From Deroplatys truncata (taxonomy: Eukaryota > Arthropoda > Insecta > Mantodea > Mantidae): a DNA stretch of 64,000 bases. Position 1 is the stretch's first letter. Each line of letters starts with the position of its first letter. Made by a program: the position numbers and the translations under genes. This document shows positions 56,841 to 64,000 of the stretch, one piece after another. Below the pieces are notes generated by a model. It worked only from the letters and a program-made list of their open reading frames with translations, was not told the origin of the DNA and ran no database searches. The stretch covers positions 110,169,192 through 110,233,191 of the forward strand of contig CM060978.1 of the NCBI GenBank assembly GCA_030765065.1, written 5' to 3'.

Positions 56841-58028
56841 TTACTTTCAAATGAAAGTATTGTATCACATAACGTTTATAAATTCGCTAAGAGAGTTCAC
56901 TAATAATGGCTGCCAAACAATTACTAAATGACGTAGCATCGTCAAACTTTAAACTTAAGCTTTATAAGGGTGGTACTTTCTACCATAGTCATTTGTTTGA
57001 AATAACAACAGCTGTATATAGTCAGGTGGGGTACCTCTGGGACTGTCCTCGTATATCTGTTTCTTATTCATTGCTAAGTATACTGCTTCCCATGGTAGAA
57101 GATTCCATACTAGAATAAAAGTAGCAAAAATTAATTTAACTTCTTGAATACTTATTCTATTCAAAATTATCAAAATTAAAAAAGCTGTCAGACCTTTGTT
57201 AAAGAATCTTTTTGGAATAGCTCAATAATAAACGAGATATTTAGGTTTGTCGACTTCGTGTCCCAATCGATCCCCTCCTCTCGATTTGAGTAAAGTAGTT
57301 TTGATGTTATACATCCTGTAGCCTTGGTACACTATTTACACTCAGAGCAGAAAATATTCGTAAATTCCTCTAGAAAGACATCCTAATTGAAGGAAAGAAA
57401 ATTCTCGTTTTTACACGTACAAAGAACAAGTTTTAATACAGGTTGTGAGTTTTACATTTTACGAGTTTTGTGCAAATTTTGGAAACTTGCACGAAATGTT
57501 TAACTTTTTTACCTGCTGCAATTTTCAAAAATTAAATTTCGCTTAACAGAGCAAATGTTTTGTGTAATACCCACCTGAAAGTCTGACGGAGAAATAAACT
57601 CACGTTTTTATTGAAAATCACTATTAATGTCTCGATTTTAATGACCTTACGAATTTATTTCTTCGACAGTTTAAATGGTATTTCATTACCTTTTCAGATA
57701 CTATACAAAAAGAAGCTGCGCTACCAAATGCTAAAAATTAACTCTGAAAACACCGCACAAAAGCATGACAGTTTTGTGCAATTTTCAGAAATGTTACTCC
57801 TAAAATGCAAAATATTGAACATCCACAAGGCATGTAAGATTTGAAATCGCTCATACTTTGTGGATGTTAAACATGAGAAATTGCTCTCTATTACTTTGGC
57901 TGCCAGAATGTTTCAAATGTATGTTTTTCTGTTTTGGATGAACCAAGTTTGCCAAGTTTGCCGTGTTGCCATTGGCATTTCAATATTTCGGCAAAGGATT
58001 GCGCGTTCGAGTTCACCTCAGGCGTGGG

Positions 58029-58030
<2 letters not shown>
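56841..58030. other. Unassigned stretch
   Basis: AT-rich, no recognised feature. Confidence 0.5.

Positions 58031-58097
<67 letters not shown>
58031..58097 (+). repeat. (GT)n microsatellite
   Basis: About 33 GT units without interruption and, unlike most CA/GT runs here, not inside family H. Confidence 0.97.
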
Positions 58098-58099
<2 letters not shown>

Positions 58100-59224
58100 G
58101 AAGCCTGTTCTTACAACATACAACTGCATAGGCGGTGGACAGTGACAATGCATGATATGAAATGATAATTGGGAAAGGAAACGTTCAAGGCCTAGGTTTA
58201 GGATACCTTCCCGGCATTTGCCAATTATGAGGGCCAAGAGAACCTGGAAAATATTTCAGTTAGAACTGTCCTGGCGGGATTTGAATCTCAGAGCTCAAAA
58301 CAACAGAAATACAGGTAAAAATGTAAAAGCTGAAATTGCTATTGGGAAAAATATAATATAAATTGGTTTGGCCATGCTTGAGTTAAAAGGTCAAAAATAA
58401 ATAAATAAAGACACAATTTTAAGGAATGCTGTAACTACTTCTGACTTTACGTCAAGTATTAATGCAAAACTAAAAATTATCGAAAATTTTCGTTTACGCT
58501 TCAATTGCACGCATACATTTAAGCCAGAACAGCAAATTATGAGGAATTTAAAGACAGTTTTTGTAAATGAAGGTTTACTGCACTATCTAACCTAAATAGT
58601 AGAATTTAAGTTAGGGAAGAATTGCGAGCCAGAACTGACGTAGGAGTCTTACGATGTATTTCCTTTCCACATGGAACTTAATATCCCCGTGATATGTTTA
58701 CTATGTGGTCATTAAAAGTAGTTTAATGTAGAAGTGTGATACCCTCACTACCGAGGTCGGCTGTAACGGAAGTTGGTACAGCACCACTCCCGAGGGGCAT
58801 GACATTGTGCGTGAAGTGACCCTCAGATTATATTCTCAGTGTCTGGGAAAGGTACACACACTAACCTCTATATAAAGGTCAAATCTGTTTCTCCACACAT
58901 TTCACAACACGTACGCCTTTGTCTACATCCGCAATTCTCATCTTTCATCATCCTGCGTTGTTTTTAGCAATGGCCCTCCAGTGGCATATTGCAGTCATCA
59001 TCTCAAGAAAACCAAAAAGCTCTGCAGTTTGGGCTAACGATAATTTTCATAACTTTGCTATTAAGCAGAAGCAAACAGGAATAAATATGTATGAAATCTA
59101 CTGTCTTTGTAACAATACCTACCTGAGGAGTTCATAGAATTTTGTTTTCAAATTCATAAAATTACAGCGAGCACTAACCACTAATTTAGTTTAATTTCGA
59201 TCGATAACACCCTTTTTACACTCT
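58098..59224. other. Unassigned stretch
   Basis: 58230-58310 has a possible decayed tRNA-type B-box on the minus strand (GAGATTCAAATCCC), perhaps a SINE remnant. Nothing else recognised. Confidence 0.45.
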
Positions 59225-59360
59225 TTACAGTACTTAAGCAAGTAGGGGAAGTACTGTAATCCACTCAAAATTCGATGTCGAGATTTCACCGGAAATACAT
59301 GTTTTGGGGCCCCCTGAACCCAAACAGTATTTTTTGAAAAAGATCCATATATGTCTGTGA
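59225..59360 (-). mobile_element. Family H copy, left piece
   Basis: 3' end region with aagtaggggaagtactgtaa and the 'cccctgaacccaaacag' A-run, up to the 'ctgtgagcag' block. It continues at 60268 after the LTR-bearing interval. Confidence 0.65.
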
Positions 59361-59440
59361 GCAGAATATTGAAGTGGATTGTATTTGTAAGTAGTTGGAA
59401 GATGCTTCATGTTTATCTGCACCACGTATGGGAGCCAATT
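59361..59440 (-). mobile_element. Primer-binding site and start of the internal region of an LTR element
   Basis: On the minus strand, just after the LTR's CA end (plus AAT), comes TTGGCTCCCATACGTGGTGC (about 59420-59439). It matches a tRNA-Lys primer site (TGGCGCCCAACGTGGGGC) with few differences. About 60 further bases follow; no gag is seen. Confidence 0.55.
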
Positions 59441-60171
59441 TGTCGCGGTAACTTCGTGTTATCTTTTTGCTGGGCGCCTGTTATTGTATTACTATTTTTA
59501 AATTTGGGTTCATTGTCCTCCGGCTAGCTATTATTTCTCGGTCGAGCACATCTCTTGAACAGGGTGTGTAAACGGAAAGGAGTTTGTATTGAAAGATAAC
59601 ACTGATAAAGGAATTTGTTTTTACATTTTATTGGCGTCACACTTCTTTAATTTCACATATTATTCTTGATACACGCCCGACTGAAACTGTTATATTTTCT
59701 AATGTCACTATAATCACTTATTTGCTGCACATTATTAATTCGCGTATTTCACATTTATAACTAACTTTACAACGCGAGAGATTTTGTAGAATTGCGCGAC
59801 GATTCTCTTAAACTTTTTGACGTATAACCCACGAATACTTATGTTGAACTGAACGACGTATTACACGCGAATGCTTCTGTTGGACTGTGCAAAACCTGTC
59901 CCCCTGCTTCATGCTTTATATTCCCTCACCCGATATGCCTAAAGATTATAACCGAGTTGCTATTGGTTAATAAAACGCGCCAACATTAGCGTCTATATTT
60001 ATATCCAATCAAGAAATTCCAAGGAAGGAATTCCCGCCATTTCTAAGAAAAGCGCGCTAATCTGACGTCATTTGCTTGTCTCTAATAATTGATAAACAAC
60101 TCACCCCCTCGCTCATTGTTGCCCGCTCTTATTGTCAGTTTCAGTGAGGCTTGTAAACTTATTTCCTAACA
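59441..60171 (-). mobile_element. Long terminal repeat, second type, with TATA, CCAAT and CRE
   Basis: 731 bp beginning TGTTAGGAAATAAG on the minus strand (60171) and ending GCGACA (59441), the TG...CA form of an LTR. U3 motifs on the minus strand: TGACGTCA palindrome at 60063-60070, CCAAT at 59966-59962, TATAAA-type box at 59921-59915. U5 is followed by a tRNA-Lys-like primer site, so this is a 5' LTR whose element has lost the rest. A GGCGCC at 59471-59478 might look like a primer site, but the stronger match lies beyond 59441. The superfamily (Gypsy or BEL) is not resolved. Confidence 0.65.
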
Positions 60172-60267
60172 ATGCTTATAATTAACAAACATCTCAAATC
60201 AATGTCATACAATAATGCTTATTTACACAACAATCACTCTGGTATTTACATTGTTGTGATACAAATT

Positions 60268-60985
60268 ACTGCCACAATATCTCAAAAACGAAAAGTGCTA
60301 CCAAACTTGGTTTTAACTTCAATATCTTCCAAAGTTATAACACGAAGATTTTCAAGAAAGGTCCCCATCCCAAACTATCCTTTACATGGAACTTTTTCCG
60401 TTATCTTTGATTTCCTCACAAATGTCTCTTAACGATTTAAAATATCAAATATTTAAGATATTTACATGACCTTAAAACTATATATCGAGCTTTCTGAAAA
60501 TAGCCTATGAAGTCCTCTTCATTCGAAAGGAATTTTGTATAATTTTGTATGACGGGTAAACCATAAGAAATAGGCAACAACGTACTTAAAAAAAATGTAG
60601 ACCGCTTTGAAACATACAACTTATTTTAAACAACTTTCTTCTGTGGCATTACATATTTTCGAGATATCCAATATTATGGTTTGAATTTTCAACACTTTTG
60701 TCAGTTTCTTCAAGTCCTGTCAGTATTCAGTTGTTTCTCGCAATGAGAAAAGAGTTGGCATTTCCAGACCAGCGTGTATTAGTAGATTTTAAACATCTGA
60801 TTATCAATTCGGTTTCCTTTATCTCCTTTGTACCTGCAACGAAATGCGTAATGAAATCATTTTTGCAAAGATTTAGTTCGATTCCATGAAGTAGATACAT
60901 AAATAAACTTTCTAAGAATAGTCCATAGAAGCTGTATAAAAATAAATCATAGTGGGTAGAGAAAGTCATGTGAATATAATACAGA
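60268..60985 (-). mobile_element. Family H copy, right piece
   Basis: Resumes with 'atctcaaaaacgaaaag' and runs through module B and module A to gagaaagtcatgtgaatata near 60980. With 59225-59360 it makes about 850 bp, so the LTR fragment interrupted a complete copy. Confidence 0.7.
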
Positions 60986-62150
60986 TTTTTTTAATTATAA
61001 CTTTTATCTACTTTAGCTCTTGTACTACAGTTTATAATAACCTAATACTAGCAGGTTTTATTGAAAATTGACGATTTCGTAATGTGTTAAAACTAATTGA
61101 AAGAGAGAAGATTCTGAGCTTTTTAATTTATTTTCCTAAGTGCATATTTGTTGAGTGTTTTCCCTCAAGTCAGTAACTAACACATTTTTATAATATACAG
61201 CTGGTTTGCAGATTTTGTTGCAGTTCCATTGTCGATTCTCAGTTCACAGTGCTACTATGAGGCCGCATTGGATGTCATGCAACAGTGAACAGCGACCCAA
61301 TTGCCCTTTTTACAATGCTGTAATTACACTACATACGTGGATGGTTCATCAAGGATAGGGCGTTTCAGGTGAAGATGGTCTGGTTGTCTTCAAGCAATGC
61401 CTATACCTGACCCAAATTACTGATAATATTAACGTCCTTTGAGGTCAGAGGTTGTAGAAGCGTTGTAGAAAGAAATGTCTTGAGTAAAAGTTGCTTGATA
61501 TTACGAGGGAAAGTAAATGCCATTAGTCGTATTTTATTTGGAGGACGTTCTGATGGTCATTTTAGGGTCAACTTAATTTTTTAAAATGAGAACCTACTTT
61601 TTTGTGTAGTTTTCTCACTACTCATAAAAAGCTAAATATTTGTATAAAGCACTTTGCAATTCTCAACGTAAATAACAACGAAAATTCCGAGTGGCGGTGT
61701 ACGAAGAGCTCATTGAATGGTTGAATGTCCATGGATGGTCATTTCAGGATCAAGTTATGTTTCCTAATTGGAAACCAAAATTTTTTATTTTGTTTACTTA
61801 TTCCTCATCAAAAATAAACAGTTTTATAAACCATTTTCTAATGAGAAAACAACAAAGAAAATGTAGGTTATCATTTAAAAAAATTAAATTGGCCCTAAAA
61901 TGTCCATCACAACGTCTTCCAAATAAAACACGAATAATGTCATTTACTTTTCCCCATAATATCCAGCAATTTTAATTAAAGACATTTCCTTCTACAGCAC
62001 ATAGTTTTGGAAATATTGTACAGTCTCAACTTAAATGGTCCACCCTGTATACACAGCAACATTTATTCCGTGTGCTTAATCTGCCTCATCATTGTATTCA
62101 TGTACCTACTACATTGGTACTGTACGCGGTGGATCAGAAATCAAGTTACA
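60986..62150. other. Unassigned stretch
   Basis: No firm feature. Near 62020-62045 'ttaaatggtccaccctgta' resembles ends of IS630/Tc1-like elements. Confidence 0.4.
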
Positions 62151-62330
62151 ATGGTAGAACTTTTCTTTTATCTGAAAAATTGGTTATACTGGACTGATAC
62201 GCACCCCAAGTGGACAGATTTGTGCAATATGCAAGGGGCAAGAAAGCTGATGGTTTGGTGTGGTTATACACAACGGCTATAAGTCGGATAGATCGTCGAG
62301 GGTTGCTGTGTGGCTAGCACGGTTACACGA
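62151..62330 (+). pseudogene. Possible IS630/Tc1-like transposase relic
   Basis: The translation at about 62151-62280 reads LYWTDTHPKWTDLCNMQGARKLMVWCG. It resembles the conserved YWSDxNPHW...xQxxxKxxVWxG segment that precedes the second catalytic Asp in DDE_3-type transposases. The frame closes at 62282 and only fragments follow. About 60 residues remain; the rest of the element was not found. Confidence 0.45.
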
Positions 62331-62616
62331 TCTAATATTCTTAAATTATTATTTGTGAAATTACTTCAAGGTCATGATGCACGCCAAGAAGATTAAACAT
62401 GGACCACAGCGTTAAGTTTTGATTTGAGTTGCGTAAGCCCGATTTGTATTCCTCATTAGATTTATATTGGTATCTTCTAACATATGCAACTTAAAGCTCA
62501 ATGGTCCACAACGATATCTCATTACAAAAGAAATATTATGCAAATTTCTCTAAGCAAAAATTAATGTGTTACAAGCACACAGCTTTCACTATGCACAATC
62601 ATTTATTAATCTATTA
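62331..62616. other. Unassigned stretch
   Basis: Contains caatggtccacaacgatatc near 62500; otherwise nothing. Confidence 0.4.
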
Positions 62617-63275
62617 CTTTCTCACCTACGTACAGTAGGTAGGGAAATATTGTATTCCACCCAAAAATTCGATTTCGAGATTTCACCGGAAATATATGTT
62701 GAGGTCCCCTGAAAAAAAAGGGGGGAAAAAAGCGTTTCTAGAAGAAGGTCCACGTGCGCGCGCGTGTGTGTCTGTGAAAATCATAACTCAAAAACAAAAG
62801 TCAGATAAATACCAGACTTGGTATTCGAGTTTAGTATCTCTTAAGGATGCGACACGAAGATTTTCAAGAAAATTCCCCACCCCAAACTACCCTTTACATA
62901 CAACATTTTTCGAAAATTTTTATTTTCTAAAATTGGTTCTAACGATTTTGATTAAAATACCATATATGAAAGATACTTACATGGCAGATAAAATGTATAT
63001 ATTGAATTTTCTGAGAATAGCCTTTCATTCGGAAGTAAATTTGTGTAATTTTGTATAACTTGTAAACGTTAAGCGATAGACGAAAACGTACCACAGGAAA
63101 ATGTAGATATCTTTAAAACACAGTTTACTTAATATAGTTTTTTGTGCATAAGCCGTTTCTAGATACCCGTTATTAAAGGTTCGAATTGTTCATTTCTTGG
63201 CCGTTCTCTCAAAGTCCTTTTGAGATAGCATTTGAGATAGGGGGTAGAGAAAGTCATGTGAATGTATCACATCAG
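62617..63275 (-). mobile_element. Family H copy with module A largely deleted
   Basis: The 3' end ACTTTCTCACCTACG at 62617, a CG/GT microsatellite at 62756-62775, and module B complete to about 63220. Then a jump straight to the 5' terminus (gtagagaaagtcatgtgaat...CATCAGA, 63246-63275), skipping about 200 bp of module A. Confidence 0.75.
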
Positions 63276-64000
63276 AATTTTTTTATATCTATTCCACGAA
63301 TCTATAATAATATTGTGTGTGTGTGTGATCTAGGAAATCATCAACGGGTTTTGATAATTCCTTCACCATTGAAAAGCACAACAAAGATTTTAAAACCAGA
63401 GGTTAGTGTGGGGGGGGGAAGATTTTCATATTCATGTCAACCAATTTTATACGGTATTCGTTGAATATCGTAGTATATCTGCGAACATGGCAAATTTTAA
63501 TTACTTCTAGCCCAAAAGCGTAAATGGGGAGGCCTAAAATCTTTTAAAATGGAGTTATTGCAGAAGGAGTTGTATATTGTGTTCATATAATCAATTTTTT
63601 CTCTGATTTCGCTGAACTTTGTTAGCAAGAGGTATTGTTTGCTATGATTTTGACAAAAAATTGTACTTTTGGGTTTTAAAATTTGAAAAACTTCCGCTAC
63701 TCTAGTTTCAATCCTTATTTTCAACCCCAACCTGAAAAGAAAAGAAAAACGCTCTTTGGCCTATCTACACACCCAACCAAAATTGTAGACTACGTTAACA
63801 CTCTGAAAAACCACCCCTACCATATTTTCAACCCCCTATGTATAAATCTGCTGTTTAATCATCTGGTCAAAATATAAAATCATGCTATAGGAATTGACTA
63901 AAATCACACATTACCTCATAAATTCTCAAAACTGCCTAACCCTTATTTTTAATGATATAATACCTCGGTATGTTTACCTTTTGTTTTTAACTCCTTATAG
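63276..64000. other. Unassigned stretch
   Basis: A short GT run (63316-63330) and a G-run (63410-63418). Open frames below 95 codons have no recognised domain. Confidence 0.5.

Noticed and set aside
59471-59478. GGCGCC as the primer-binding site just after an LTR end
   Set aside because: The longer match to the tRNA-Lys site is at about 59420-59439, next to a better LTR end (GCGACA at 59441).

Overview
This is a eukaryotic, AT-rich, gene-poor and repeat-dense nuclear window, most likely from an arthropod and probably an insect. The reasons are a mariner (DD34D) relic, an arthropod-type Mutator-like transposase relic, tRNA-derived SINEs with target-site duplications, an intact two-ORF non-LTR retrotransposon, and LTRs with insect-style TATA/initiator promoters. 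The order cannot be fixed from the sequence alone. I found no host protein-coding exon, rRNA, genuine tRNA gene or CRISPR array. Family labels (family H, SINE-A, repeat T) are mine.

The dominant component, about 30% of the window, is family H: about 30 copies or pieces of a roughly 0.85-0.94 kb non-coding element. It has a 5' module A (about 0.25 kb), a 3' module B (about 0.65 kb) holding a (CA)n microsatellite, a 12-bp subterminal inverted repeat (ACTTTCTCTACT / AGTAGAGAAAGT), an imperfect 3' hairpin, and insertion into T/A runs. These traits resemble non-autonomous Helentron (rolling-circle) elements of the DINE-1/HINE type. That classification is inference. Several copies sit inside other copies at the same internal T-tract, and modules are tandemly amplified at 13.6-17.2 kb and 41.2-43.3 kb.

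Layout. 1-1.25 kb: decayed LINE reverse transcriptase. 1.3-9.9 kb: nested H copies. 9.96-12.2 kb: Mutator-like transposase pseudogene split by a GC-rich insertion. 13.6-17.2 kb: modular H array. 17.2-21.1 kb: quiet DNA with a candidate TIR element split by a SINE. 21.7-23.8 kb: SINE inside H inside H. 24-43 kb: scattered H copies, SINEs, microsatellites and long unremarkable stretches. 45.9-46.5 kb: solo LTR whose promoter has a perfect four-unit heat-shock element, inserted in an old H copy. 48.0-49.0 kb: second, truncated LTR of that family and SINE-A nested in SINE-B. 49.16-54.02 kb: near-full-length non-LTR retrotransposon with ORF1 (CCHC knuckle) and a 1101-residue ORF2 (endonuclease, reverse transcriptase, C-terminal CCHC), both open. 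55.0-56.8 kb: repeat T split by a 540-bp SINE, then a truncated, inactive mariner. 59.4-60.2 kb: second type of LTR with a tRNA-Lys-like primer site, in the interval between two pieces of an H copy. 60.2-64 kb: H fragments, a possible IS630/Tc1-like relic and featureless DNA.

The only open coding unit that looks functional is the 49-54 kb LINE. Its 3' machinery could in principle mobilise tRNA-type SINEs, but no shared tail was established. No autonomous partner for family H (Rep-helicase) is present in the window.
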